A stretch of 64,000 bases of DNA from Effrenium voratum (Eukaryota; Sar; Dinophyceae; Suessiales; Symbiodiniaceae): positions 297,501-361,500 of the forward strand of contig CAUJNA010002179.1 in NCBI GenBank assembly GCA_963377175.1. Reading direction: 5' to 3'. The notes under the pieces were generated by a model. That model did not search any database. It was not told the DNA's origin and saw nothing but the letters and a program-made list of their open reading frames with translations. Shown in pieces: positions 9,707 through 17,832 of this stretch (positions are counted from its first letter, which is position 1; the number at the start of each line of letters is the position of its first letter). The position numbers were made by a program, and so were the translations under genes.

Positions 9707-10474
9707 ATGCCTGATGTAAAACCAATTGATGAAATCAAATATGACTTTAAGCAAAGTAAGCATGAGGTCGTCCCTAAATTGCCAATGAGAGCTATGATTG
9801 TCGGTCCATCTGGAAGTGGAAAATCAACTTTACTTGTATCAATGATACTTGATATTTATAGAGGAGCATTTGAAAGAATTTTTATCTGGTCTCCATCTGT
9901 AAATTTAGATAGTATTTGGTTGCCTGTTAAAAAATACATTAAAGAAGGTTTGAAAGTAGATAATGATAAAGAACCGTGTTGGTGGGATGAGTTCAATGTT
10001 GAAGATTTAGAAAGAGTTATAGAAACTCAAAATAAAATAATTGAATATCAGAAAAAACAAGGAACGAAGAAATTATTTAATATTTTGGTAATTTTGGATG
10101 ATGTATCTGATAATCCAGCAATAACAAGAAATAACAAATTGTTAAATTCTTTATTTTGTAGAGGTCGTCATAGTGGAATATCAACACTTGTAAGTCTTCA
10201 AAAATCATCAACCGTACCACCAATTATTAGGGTAAATATAAGTCATTTGTTTTATTATAAAGTTAGAAATTTTAAAGAGATAGAAATATTGCAAGATGAA
10301 TTATCAGCAATTGTTAGAAGCGATAATTTACATGAAAGCAAGAAACTAATTTATAAAATATATGAGACTGCCACTGATGAACCTCATAGTTTTTTATATA
10401 TTAACCTTTTAGAAAAGAATCCAGATAAAATGTTTATGAAAAAGTTTTCTCAATATTTGAAAATTACTAATTAA
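9707..10474 (+). CDS. Genome-packaging ATPase (A32/FtsK-HerA type)
   Basis: 255 aa. The Walker A loop is GPSGSGKST at residues 33-41. Walker B is ILVILDD at 126-132, with hydrophobic strands before the acidic pair. A conserved CRGRHSGIST stretch follows, as in poxvirus A32-like and PLV/Polinton packaging ATPases, where it matches the sensor region. The length is typical of the family. The enzyme is expected to use ATP to pump viral DNA into the preformed capsid. It is one of the three hallmark morphogenesis genes here, with the major and minor capsid proteins. It is divergent from the gene at 9286-9645 and followed by an F-box-like gene. Identification is firm; the DNA end it recognises is unknown. 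Confidence 0.93.
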   Translation: MPDVKPIDEIKYDFKQSKHEVVPKLPMRAMIVGPSGSGKSTLLVSMILDIYRGAFERIFIWSPSVNLDSIWLPVKKYIKEGLKVDNDKEPCWWDEFNVEDLERVIETQNKIIEYQKKQGTKKLFNILVILDDVSDNPAITRNNKLLNSLFCRGRHSGISTLVSLQKSSTVPPIIRVNISHLFYYKVRNFKEIEILQDELSAIVRSDNLHESKKLIYKIYETATDEPHSFLYINLLEKNPDKMFMKKFSQYLKITN

Positions 10475-10515
10475 ATAATTAAATAATTAAATAATTAAAT
10501 ATATATTAATATTAT

Positions 10516-11004
10516 ATGCTATTTTATGATTTACCAATAGAGATTAAAAATATAGTATTATCTTATAGTTTAGGTGATGTTAAATTATTAAAAATAAAAA
10601 ATAATAATATTATTAAAAATTATATTAATAAATTTAAACCAGTATATAAGTCTTACAAATTAAATAACCTAGATTGTTTTGAAATTGATAATATCAATAT
10701 TAATAATGGATTATCATATGTTTTTAATTTAAGTGAGTTAGATAAATTACATAAAATATATACACCATTAAATTTATTAATTGAATATGGGTTAATTATT
10801 ACATCTACATCATCTAAATGTTTGAATCAAGATCGTTTTCGTACTATAACATCAAATAATTTATTTGATATTTATTATTATCTTAATAAATATCTTTATG
10901 AAATTGAATTAGTGTATAATGATAATATGGTTAATTTTATTTCATTACAAGTAAAAAAAATAACTATTAAAGTCATCAATGATGACTTTTATAAATATTT
11001 TTAA
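10516..11004 (+). CDS. F-box-like N-terminus protein, 162 aa
   Basis: The N-terminus LFYDLPIEIKNIVLSYSL resembles the first half of an F-box, with the pattern LP.EI...I..Y. Short F-box-like starts are common in viral proteins that tether substrates to host SCF ubiquitin ligases. The rest is Asn/Ile/Lys-rich without a known repeat domain. It lies 41 bp after the ATPase in the same direction and may be cotranscribed. It ends at a strong hairpin shared with the convergent gene on the other strand. The F-box call is tentative because the motif is short. Confidence 0.7.
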   Translation: MLFYDLPIEIKNIVLSYSLGDVKLLKIKNNNIIKNYINKFKPVYKSYKLNNLDCFEIDNININNGLSYVFNLSELDKLHKIYTPLNLLIEYGLIITSTSSKCLNQDRFRTITSNNLFDIYYYLNKYLYEIELVYNDNMVNFISLQVKKITIKVINDDFYKYF

Positions 11005-11044
11005 ATTAATAATATTAATATATTTTTTGTAATATTATTAATTT
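11003..11044. terminator. Hairpin between convergent genes
   Basis: A perfect 15-bp AT-only stem (11003-11017 with 11030-11044) with a 12-nt loop rich in T fills the 45-bp gap between two convergent genes. It overlaps the last stop codon of the rightward gene. A bidirectional 3'-end signal is the simplest reading. Confidence 0.55.
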
Positions 11045-11049
11045 AAAAT

Positions 11050-11262
11050 TCAAAATAATGAATACGAACAGAGATTGAGAGCAGGTAATTTATATATTAA
11101 TTTGTCACATTTAGTTGCCTCTAGTTTTTCTAATCGTTCACTCACTTGCTTAATTGCTTTCAACTGTAATTTATCAATATTACTTAAATCTAATTTTTCT
11201 ATATCAATATCATTAATTTTATCAATAGATGAAGTTTCAACATTACTATTTGAATTACCCAT
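11050..11262 (-). CDS. Small protein with N-myristoylation-like start, 70 aa
   Basis: It starts MGNSNSN, which fits the eukaryotic N-myristoylation rule (Gly at 2, Ser at 6). A coiled-coil-like stretch (IKQVSERLEKLEATKCDKL) follows. Myristoylated small proteins in viruses usually attach to membranes or virions. An ATCTAAA box lies at 11275-11281, thirteen bases upstream of the ATG. It sits beside another protein with a possible membrane tail and upstream of the fibre gene on the same strand. The function is unproven. Confidence 0.7.
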   Translation of the reverse strand: MGNSNSNVETSSIDKINDIDIEKLDLSNIDKLQLKAIKQVSERLEKLEATKCDKLIYKLPALNLCSYSLF

Positions 11263-11306
11263 TATATATTATTATTTAGATTATAATATAATACAATAAT
11301 AAATAT

Positions 11307-11624
11307 TCAAAGATATGCCATACAATGATAAATATGCAAAGGAATTAGCATAGGCCAACAAAACAACAGTGTAAAAGGAGCACATATTTTATCACACTTC
11401 ACCACTCGTCTGTCAAATTCCTCTTCTCTTCTTTGTCTTTTTAATTCTTTAATTTTTTCATCAAATTTAGAATGACTAAAATCACATTCTTTATTATTAC
11501 ATTTATCTAATGTAAATTCATCTTTATTTAATTTAGTAATTTTACAACCACAATAACAAGTTTTTTCTCTCATACTATCATTCTTAAATAATACTTCTAT
11601 TTTAACTTTTCTGTCAATGTCCAT
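11307..11624 (-). CDS. Zinc-ribbon protein with hydrophobic C-terminus, 105 aa
   Basis: Residues 23-27 read CYCGC and residues 42-47 read CNNKEC, a four-cysteine zinc ribbon. A charged helix (EKIKELKRQRREEEFDRR) follows. The last 25 residues are hydrophobic with several cysteines (APFTLLFCWPMLIPLHIYHC) and could span or anchor in a membrane. ATCTAGAT at 11631-11638 is seven bases upstream of the ATG, in the same class as the other TCTA boxes. Not recognised as a known family. Confidence 0.75.
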   Translation of the reverse strand: MDIDRKVKIEVLFKNDSMREKTCYCGCKITKLNKDEFTLDKCNNKECDFSHSKFDEKIKELKRQRREEEFDRRVVKCDKICAPFTLLFCWPMLIPLHIYHCMAYL

Positions 11625-11711
11625 ATATATATCTAGATATATTAATTATTTATTTATTATTTATATATTTATATATTTATATATTTATATATTTATATAT
11701 TTATATTTAAA

Positions 11712-14501
11712 TTATTTATTTTTTTCTTTTTTAAATTCTTTAATTTCTTTTTCAAGTTTATCTACTTTATCATTTAATTCTAATACTGCTTTATGAACTA
11801 ACACGGGTAAAACTAAATAATTCAATCCTAAATACTCTCTGTCTTTACTAACAACATTTTCAAATTCTTTCGGGATTGCCTTTATTACTTCATCTGCTAT
11901 ATATCCTATATGAGTTTTACCGCCATCATTTCTATCGTGTCTTTTAAACTTCTTCGGTTTAAATTTCTTAATAACATTCATACAATTAGATTTGATATTG
12001 TCTATATCATATTTCAATCTTGAGTCAGATGAATCCACAAACGTTCCGTTGATGGTTACTGTTGTTGCTGTTAAATCTATATTAGTTCCTGTTGATGGTT
12101 CAATTAAATTACACAATAATTTCTTCGTTCCTGCAACTGTTACATTTTCATTAAAAGTTGATAAAGCATTATTTGTAAAACTTCCAGTATTAATGGTAGC
12201 TCCAAATGTCTTATCAATAGATAATAAAACTGAAGGTGTACTTGAAGCATCTGAAACTCTAAACGCAGTGTTTGATGTTCTGAATATTACATCAATTGTA
12301 GATAAATTAGTTCCATCATGATAAGTTGATATTTCCGATGTTCCCATTTTAATATCAGTTCCAGTAGTCATTGAAATATTATTCAAAAATGAAACCGTTG
12401 TTAAATCGAATGATTGAATGGTATTAGTTGCTAAATATGCATTTTGTATTGCCATATTAGTATCAACAGTTACTAATGTTCCACCATTAGGTGCTATATG
12501 ATTGCTTCTTAATGCTCCATTAGTTTTAACATAAACATCATCAGCAAATAAATTGCCCATAACATCAACAGTATCAGTGTTGAAAGTCCATCCGGTAGAA
12601 ATATTAACTGCCCCGACTATGTTAGATTGAACAGCGGGGTCTCCACAAATAAACCTAATTGAAGAATTAGCATCACTATTCCTCATATCAAAAGATGAAA
12701 AAGCACTAACATATCTATATAATTCACAATTTGTATCAATTGTTAATTTACCATCAGTAGCAATATTAACATTATCACAATTAACATCAGCATTCGTATA
12801 AATATTACCTAAAACATCAATAGGTTTACTAAAAATAGTTTTATTAACTAATCCATCACACATCATATATTGATTGGAAGCATTTGTAACATCACCAACA
12901 CTAATGGCTACAAAATCATCATGAGACATATATAAGCCTTCAATAGAACTGGGAGTATATCTTCGTATTGAACCATTATTATTAAAATTCAAATATGAAC
13001 CATTGTTAAGATTTACTGCCTTGTCAGTCCCTATAAAATCAACTGCATCAGTAAATCTCGATTTTCCGGCACAGTTTAAAACATAACCATTAACACCAAC
13101 AGCACCTAAACCAAACCTATCTTTTACCCACACTCTTCCAACATTAGCATCTCCTATCTGTGTTTCCCATTGTCCTCCAGAGCTACTCATCCACATTCTA
13201 CCATCTCTATTAATATTGAACTCTCTATTAAACATTTGAAAAGTCATTTGCAATCCAACATTAGGCGACGATGTAGTACTAAACTTATTACATATTATAG
13301 AACCAGTAGTCAACATATTTAAATTACTGTGTAAAGTTGTATTATCACTAAAATTAATAGCACCTGCTACTGATTGAGCGTTAGTATCTATTTTATCTAA
13401 CTTTTGTCCTAATGATGTATCCTGTGAATTATTACTAGTAATTATTGAATTAATTGTATTTGTATTTCCTGTTATTAATCCACTTAATCCATCTGATTGT
13501 AAAACATATCTAGCATCAGAACCTGCTATATCTAAAATAGATGAACACGAAAATAAACCTGATACTTGTAAATTAGATAATATTGTAGTATTATGATTTA
13601 ATAATATTTTATCATATTGAAAAGTTGAAGAATTATTAATTTCTACATTTCCAAAACCTCTTTGATTTAAAAACATAGTTGCTCCACTTAAGTTTCCATA
13701 AACATAACTATCAAAATAATTATTATACATTTCAAAGAAATTATTATAATTTCCAAAATTTGCTATTTTGAAAATTGAAGTAGTTGTTATATTATGAATT
13801 AATGTATTATTTAATACTGATGTATTTAATTTATCTGTTAATAAATTATTAGTTGTTATTTTATTGTAATATAAATTACTATCAAATGAACCTGTTTGTA
13901 ATTGAGATATTAAATGAGAATTTGATGAAATATTATTAAAATTAGTTGATACAGTAGAATTTAAATTATTTATTAAATTTGTATTTGAAGAAATATTATT
14001 AAAATTTGTATTAATTAAATTAGTATTAGAACTAATATTATTAAAATTAGTTGTCATAGTAGAATTCAAATTATTTATTAAACTTGTATTTAATGAAATA
14101 TTATTAAAATTTGTATTAATTAAATTAGTATTTGAAGAAATATTATTAAAATTAGTTGTCATAGTAGAATTTAAATTATTTATTAAACTTGTATTTAATG
14201 AAATATTATTAAAATTTGTATTTGAAGTTATTGTCAGATTACCTATTAAAAAAGAATTTGAACTAATATTATTTGATAATACATTAATTTCTGTTTTGTC
14301 ATATGTTTCAGTTATATCATAAAAATTAGCGTTTATCTGCTCCTTTGTGTAAGTATCTGCTTGGTCTGCTTTACTATCTAATACTGTTTGAATGTCAGAT
14401 TTACTCGCGTAAAGGTCTTCTATATCATTGACTGCTCCATCTTTTACTTGCCTAATTCTATTTGCTGTAATATCAAAGATATTCATTAAGTTTTTGCTCA
14501 T
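11712..14501 (-). CDS. Receptor-binding fibre with C-terminal S74 chaperone domain
   Basis: 929 aa. The N-terminus has heptad-like segments with YTKEQINANF, typical of trimeric phage and virus fibres. Residues about 80-205 are repeats of an NNISSNTNLI-type unit, suggesting a long trimeric shaft. The middle is rich in beta strands, Gly and Asn. From residue 825 a Peptidase_S74 intramolecular chaperone begins with SDSRLKYDI; Ser825 and Lys830 fit the known Ser-Lys self-cleavage dyad. HIGYIADEV and LNYLVLPVLVHKAVLEL match the rest of that domain, and a coiled coil ends the protein. After trimerisation such domains cut themselves off. A TCTAATTA box at 14515-14522 precedes the ATG. Host attachment is the likely role. 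Confidence 0.9.
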   Translation of the reverse strand: MSKNLMNIFDITANRIRQVKDGAVNDIEDLYASKSDIQTVLDSKADQADTYTKEQINANFYDITETYDKTEINVLSNNISSNSFLIGNLTITSNTNFNNISLNTSLINNLNSTMTTNFNNISSNTNLINTNFNNISLNTSLINNLNSTMTTNFNNISSNTNLINTNFNNISSNTNLINNLNSTVSTNFNNISSNSHLISQLQTGSFDSNLYYNKITTNNLLTDKLNTSVLNNTLIHNITTTSIFKIANFGNYNNFFEMYNNYFDSYVYGNLSGATMFLNQRGFGNVEINNSSTFQYDKILLNHNTTILSNLQVSGLFSCSSILDIAGSDARYVLQSDGLSGLITGNTNTINSIITSNNSQDTSLGQKLDKIDTNAQSVAGAINFSDNTTLHSNLNMLTTGSIICNKFSTTSSPNVGLQMTFQMFNREFNINRDGRMWMSSSGGQWETQIGDANVGRVWVKDRFGLGAVGVNGYVLNCAGKSRFTDAVDFIGTDKAVNLNNGSYLNFNNNGSIRRYTPSSIEGLYMSHDDFVAISVGDVTNASNQYMMCDGLVNKTIFSKPIDVLGNIYTNADVNCDNVNIATDGKLTIDTNCELYRYVSAFSSFDMRNSDANSSIRFICGDPAVQSNIVGAVNISTGWTFNTDTVDVMGNLFADDVYVKTNGALRSNHIAPNGGTLVTVDTNMAIQNAYLATNTIQSFDLTTVSFLNNISMTTGTDIKMGTSEISTYHDGTNLSTIDVIFRTSNTAFRVSDASSTPSVLLSIDKTFGATINTGSFTNNALSTFNENVTVAGTKKLLCNLIEPSTGTNIDLTATTVTINGTFVDSSDSRLKYDIDNIKSNCMNVIKKFKPKKFKRHDRNDGGKTHIGYIADEVIKAIPKEFENVVSKDREYLGLNYLVLPVLVHKAVLELNDKVDKLEKEIKEFKKEKNK
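13900..14235 (-). repeat. In-gene tandem repeats in fibre shaft
   Basis: Repeated blocks containing ATATTATTAAAATTTGTATT and AATTTAAATTATTTATTAAA, in shifting combinations, encode the NNISSNTNLI and NNLNSTMTTNF units. Some blocks are near-identical in DNA, which points to recent duplication or recombination and likely length variation between copies. Confidence 0.75.
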
Positions 14502-14507
14502 AATATT

Positions 14508-14535
14508 ATATTATTAATTAGAAAATTAATAATAT
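14508..14535 (-). promoter_or_regulatory. Hairpin and TCTA box between capsid and fibre genes
   Basis: A perfect 12-bp stem (14508-14519 with 14524-14535) closes a 4-nt loop. It overlaps TCTAATTA (minus strand, 14515-14522), 13 bases upstream of the fibre ATG. It also follows the stop of the upstream capsid gene, so it could end one transcript and start the next. Confidence 0.5.
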
Positions 14536-14548
14536 CATATTTTTTATT

Positions 14549-15928
14549 TTAATCATAAAATGATACAGAATTTGAGCGGATTTCAAGAATGCACTCATGA
14601 ACCAAGAGCATATAAATTCTCTCGGCCATTTTACCAGGAGCGCTATATAATGTTGAACCCTCCAACGCTTTTATTTTAACAACCATATTTGAATTATTTT
14701 TAAGGTTCATACCAGTATAATTTGCACTTTCTAATTTTTGTAAATTAAAACCATACATAAAAGCGTGAGACCTGTAATCTTCTGCTCTAACTAACATAGG
14801 CTTATCAGCACAATGCATAAGATGGACGTATGCTTCACGAACACCTTGAATTTCTTGACTTGGAATAACTTGATTACCGATTATCAAAGAAGCAGATAAA
14901 TCATGCTCTGGGTCATAATATCCTAGGTCATTTGTTACATGTGCCAGTGGATGATACATAAAGTTATATGGTTTCAATAATTCACCGTATCCGCCTACAT
15001 AACCCTTTTGAGTCGCATTTGAAAAAGAAATAAACAGTTTATTTAATTTAGACACATTACGGACAATAGTTGTGAATATTTCAGTTGATGTTGATGCTGT
15101 TTGTTCTTGTAGGGTTTCAGTTTCAAATGTAATAGGAAGAGAACCAGTTTCTAATAATTTAGCATACTCTGCATATAAGCTATCGTCAAGAGTATAGACA
15201 TTTCCTTTGAATAAAGGTTTTGTAACAGACCACTGTATACTTGTATTTGTAGTAGTAAAAAGTCCTGTTCTATTAACAATTGGTTTTAATACATCAGTGG
15301 TTAGATATAATTCAATCGTGATTGGGCAATAAGATAAAGGTATCCAGTTTTCACAAGTCTTGAAACATTTTAAATTTAAATCAAAATAGACATTGGCACT
15401 TTTACCTGCTTTAATTCCTCTATAATTACCATTGGTTACATTTCTAGTTACCGCTTGGGTAGTAGAAGTTCCAGTAGCATCACAAACTAAAAACCGTCCA
15501 TCGTGATTGAGTAGAGTATTTCCAAAACCTAATGCTTCATCAATTCTTTTTTCTTCTGATGATTTTAACACATCTTTCATAGCACTTGCACGAGAAAGAG
15601 AATTTAAATCACATACAATGACATCACCCATTAACACACGCACCCTATCAAAGAAACCGGCTGTGTCTATTGGTCTAAGTTCGTGGTCTGCTGTGTTATC
15701 AGCGTTGTTTAGAGTAAATCCTAATAATAGAGATGGTAAGGACAACCATTGATTAGGTGGTCCAGTAATGTTAAATCTAATTACTGAATTTGTATCAGCG
15801 GTATAAGTAGAAACCGATGAAGGATAAAAGTTTTTACTTTCTTTTGACCGGACATAAGAACCGCCATCTTTTAATTTAAATCTTAAATTCTTTTCAACAA
15901 GGACATCTTCAATATCTAGTGTTTCCAT
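14549..15928 (-). CDS. Major capsid protein (double jelly-roll type)
   Basis: 459 aa, in the usual range for PLV capsid proteins. The segment VIRFNITGPPNQWLSLPSLL near residue 50 fits the first-barrel motif of PLV and Polinton capsid proteins, as do FFDRVRVLMGDVIVCDL and the later strands with GVREAYVHLMHCADKP. It should form hexameric (pseudo-sixfold) capsomers of an icosahedral shell, with the penton protein at 16948-17781 on the vertices. It is placed between the fibre and a small basic protein in the leftward structural block. TCTATTA at 15944-15950 precedes the ATG. I am confident of the family from sequence pattern and gene context, without an alignment. Confidence 0.9.
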   Translation of the reverse strand: METLDIEDVLVEKNLRFKLKDGGSYVRSKESKNFYPSSVSTYTADTNSVIRFNITGPPNQWLSLPSLLLGFTLNNADNTADHELRPIDTAGFFDRVRVLMGDVIVCDLNSLSRASAMKDVLKSSEEKRIDEALGFGNTLLNHDGRFLVCDATGTSTTQAVTRNVTNGNYRGIKAGKSANVYFDLNLKCFKTCENWIPLSYCPITIELYLTTDVLKPIVNRTGLFTTTNTSIQWSVTKPLFKGNVYTLDDSLYAEYAKLLETGSLPITFETETLQEQTASTSTEIFTTIVRNVSKLNKLFISFSNATQKGYVGGYGELLKPYNFMYHPLAHVTNDLGYYDPEHDLSASLIIGNQVIPSQEIQGVREAYVHLMHCADKPMLVRAEDYRSHAFMYGFNLQKLESANYTGMNLKNNSNMVVKIKALEGSTLYSAPGKMAERIYMLLVHECILEIRSNSVSFYD

Positions 15929-15938
15929 AACTTATATA

Positions 15939-15977
15939 TTTAATAATAGAAAAATATTATATTATTCTATTATTAAA
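15939..15977 (-). promoter_or_regulatory. Hairpin with TCTA box upstream of the capsid gene
   Basis: A perfect 13-bp stem (15939-15951 with 15965-15977) with a 13-nt loop lies between the small basic gene and the capsid ATG. The minus-strand TCTATTA lies within its arm. It has the same plan as the border between the capsid and fibre genes. Confidence 0.5.
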
Positions 15978-16196
15978 TTATTTTATTTTAAAGTGTGAAT
16001 AATCTATAGCTTCTTTTTTAGATTTTTTATTTAATAGTTTTTTAGATTTATTTTTAATATTATTATGTTCAACCTTATAATTAGGTTCGCGTAGCAACGC
16101 GAAGGCTTCGCGTTCGTCTTCTACAATCTTTTTAATGTCATCATAACTGACTTTCTTTTTAGGATTTATAGTATTTTTTATATCATTATTAGGCAT
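15978..16196 (-). CDS. Small basic protein carrying a palindrome-derived peptide, 72 aa
   Basis: Very lysine-rich (about a third Lys/Arg) with KNKSKKLLNKKSKKEA, so nucleic-acid binding or virion DNA condensation is possible. The middle peptide EREAFALLREP is encoded by the GC-rich palindrome at 16084-16116. Nearly the same peptide appears in the unrelated protein at 17833-18441, so this part was probably inserted. The gene lies 11 bp after the lipase-like gene and just before the capsid gene. Family not recognised. Confidence 0.7.
   Translation of the reverse strand: MPNNDIKNTINPKKKVSYDDIKKIVEDEREAFALLREPNYKVEHNNIKNKSKKLLNKKSKKEAIDYSHFKIK
16084..16116. repeat. GC-rich palindromic repeat inside a gene
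   Basis: Reverse-complemented, it matches 18006-18038 at 31 of 33 positions. It has interleaved stems (TTCGCGT/ACGCGAA types) and stays in frame within the host gene. It is far more GC-rich than its surroundings. Confidence 0.8.
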
Positions 16197-16207
16197 TATA
16201 TATAAGA

Positions 16208-16909
16208 CTACAAAATTTCCTTTACAGGTTCAATGCTTCTTGATACGTCCTTGCCAGTATCACCATATAATGAGTGTTGATGATTTGTTAATGGGTTAAA
16301 ACCTCCTCTATTTGATGTTATACTGCCTCTATCTAAAATACTGACTATATCTCCAAAATTTCGTATGCTTGTGTAGTTGTCATTGTTTTTGTTTGACATT
16401 GAAATAAAAGGAGCACCGTAAGTAGTTAATCTAATATTTCTATCAGGATTTTCTTTTAAATATTTAGCACTCGCACTACTACCCAATGAATGTGAAATAA
16501 CTTCACTAATATTATGGTTTTCATCAAGTATATCGCTAATATCTCTATACCTTTCACTGAATGAACTTAAGCCAAATGGAATTGTAATATCACTTAAAAT
16601 ATCATTAATATTTGATATAATATTAGACTTACCAAATGTTCCAGCAACATATAGTTTATTATTATCCAAATAATAACCTTTACCATTTGTATATGCTTTG
16701 TTTAATCCTTCTGTGTCAGATAAATTATTATTATATTTAGGTTTGAATAATGATTTTTCTTGTTGAATTTCATTAATTATTTTTCTATACATCTCACTAT
16801 ATCCTTGATGAAGAGGATTGTATGATTTTAATGTTCCTTCTTTTAAATAATATTTGTACTTCGTAGCGTTTTTATTATCATAAAAACTGTATTTATATTT
16901 ATTTTTCAT
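16208..16909 (-). CDS. Class 3 lipase-like alpha/beta hydrolase
   Basis: 233 aa. It follows the order of a class 3 lipase: YVAGTFG near residue 87, then an SSFSERYRDI helix. Next comes the nucleophile elbow SHSLGSS with Ser141, TTYGAPFIS after it, GDIVSILDRG with candidate Asp187, and HQHSLYG with candidate catalytic His210 or His212. The usual GHSLG elbow is SHSLG here. The enzyme may hydrolyse host membrane or storage lipids during entry or egress; this role is inference. It is divergent from the penton gene with only 38 bp between ATGs, and the leftward neighbours are the basic protein and capsid. There is no signal peptide, which suggests a virion or cytoplasmic protein. Confidence 0.8.
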   Translation of the reverse strand: MKNKYKYSFYDNKNATKYKYYLKEGTLKSYNPLHQGYSEMYRKIINEIQQEKSLFKPKYNNNLSDTEGLNKAYTNGKGYYLDNNKLYVAGTFGKSNIISNINDILSDITIPFGLSSFSERYRDISDILDENHNISEVISHSLGSSASAKYLKENPDRNIRLTTYGAPFISMSNKNNDNYTSIRNFGDIVSILDRGSITSNRGGFNPLTNHQHSLYGDTGKDVSRSIEPVKEIL

Positions 16910-16930
16910 ATATAATTAAATTATAAAATT

Positions 16931-16938
16931 TCTAATTA
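16931..16938 (+). promoter_or_regulatory. TCTAATTA box upstream of penton gene
   Basis: TCTAATTA followed by AT-only sequence, nine bases before the ATG at 16948. Equivalent boxes precede the genes at 18460 (18442-18449), 18982 (18961-18968), the integrase (21499-21506, TCTAATTG) and, as GCTAATTA, 17833. Confidence 0.55.
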
Positions 16939-16947
16939 ATTAATATA

Positions 16948-17781
16948 ATGAGATTTCGTAAAATATATATCAACAGTGCTTATCGTGATTTAAATGACAG
17001 TCAATCTACATCAGATTTTGTTATTAATTTAAGAGAGCAACAAGAATGCGGACCAAATACTAAAATGATTTGTCACGAAGTATCTATCGCTAATTCATTT
17101 TATCCAATTGAAGAAAATTTAAATAACAGATTATATTTAACATTAGGAGGGATATTAATAGGAGCACCAGTATATTATTTTATTGTAGCACCTGATAAAG
17201 GTAGTTATGTAGGTAGTGAATTAGCAACCGAATTACAAAATAAATTGAATACTGCTACTAATGGAACTGATGGAAACAGTAATTTTTTTACTTGTAGTTA
17301 TTCATTAAAAACAAATAATATAACTATAAGTTGTAATTATATTTCTTACTTTTTTATAATCCATACAGATAAAGAATTAAAAACAAATTACAGTTTTGGT
17401 GTTGATTATGATAGAGATTATCCTAATAGTATTAATGACATTTTAGGAAATACTACTGAAAAAGTAAATAGTACGGCAGACCCGTTTGTTAGTGGATTTA
17501 TATCATTTTTACCTGTTAAAAATATTTATATTCATTGTAATGAACTTTCTAATGGGAACCAGTTATGTAGTTTCGGGACTTCATCAATAATAAAGAAAGT
17601 GCCCGTTCTGACCTCATTCGGGAACCTCATATATGATAATGAACTAATTTTAAATGACGCTAATGATGTGAGTATGCGGTCGTTGAACAGACTTCATTTT
17701 AGATTTACTGATGCATCAGGTAGAGTTTTAAATATGAATGGCACAACATCTTCTTTTTCATTAACATTTTTTGAAGGTTAG
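16948..17781 (+). CDS. Minor capsid (penton) protein
   Basis: 277 aa. The start MRFRKIYINSAYRDLNDSQS, then DFVINL, fits the conserved N-terminus of PLV and virophage penton proteins (the '..INS..R......S.F.. .L' pattern). The remainder is beta-rich, ending with RLHFRFTDASGRVL and SFSLTFFE, as expected for a jelly-roll protein. Five copies should occupy each capsid vertex. It opens the long rightward block, divergent from the lipase. A TCTAATTA box sits just upstream. The family call is based on motifs and length. Confidence 0.85.
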   Translation: MRFRKIYINSAYRDLNDSQSTSDFVINLREQQECGPNTKMICHEVSIANSFYPIEENLNNRLYLTLGGILIGAPVYYFIVAPDKGSYVGSELATELQNKLNTATNGTDGNSNFFTCSYSLKTNNITISCNYISYFFIIHTDKELKTNYSFGVDYDRDYPNSINDILGNTTEKVNSTADPFVSGFISFLPVKNIYIHCNELSNGNQLCSFGTSSIIKKVPVLTSFGNLIYDNELILNDANDVSMRSLNRLHFRFTDASGRVLNMNGTTSSFSLTFFEG

Positions 17782-17785
17782 AAAA

Positions 17786-17825
17786 GCATATATTAAATAT
17801 TTTAATATAAATATTTATTATATGC
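17786..17825 (+). promoter_or_regulatory. Nested AT hairpin between penton and next gene
   Basis: The outer arms GCATATA and TATATGC (17786-17792 with 17819-17825) enclose inner arms AAATATT and AATATTT (17795-17801 with 17810-17816). It fills the gap between the penton stop and the next ATG at 17833. Confidence 0.4.
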
Positions 17826-17832
17826 TAATTAT

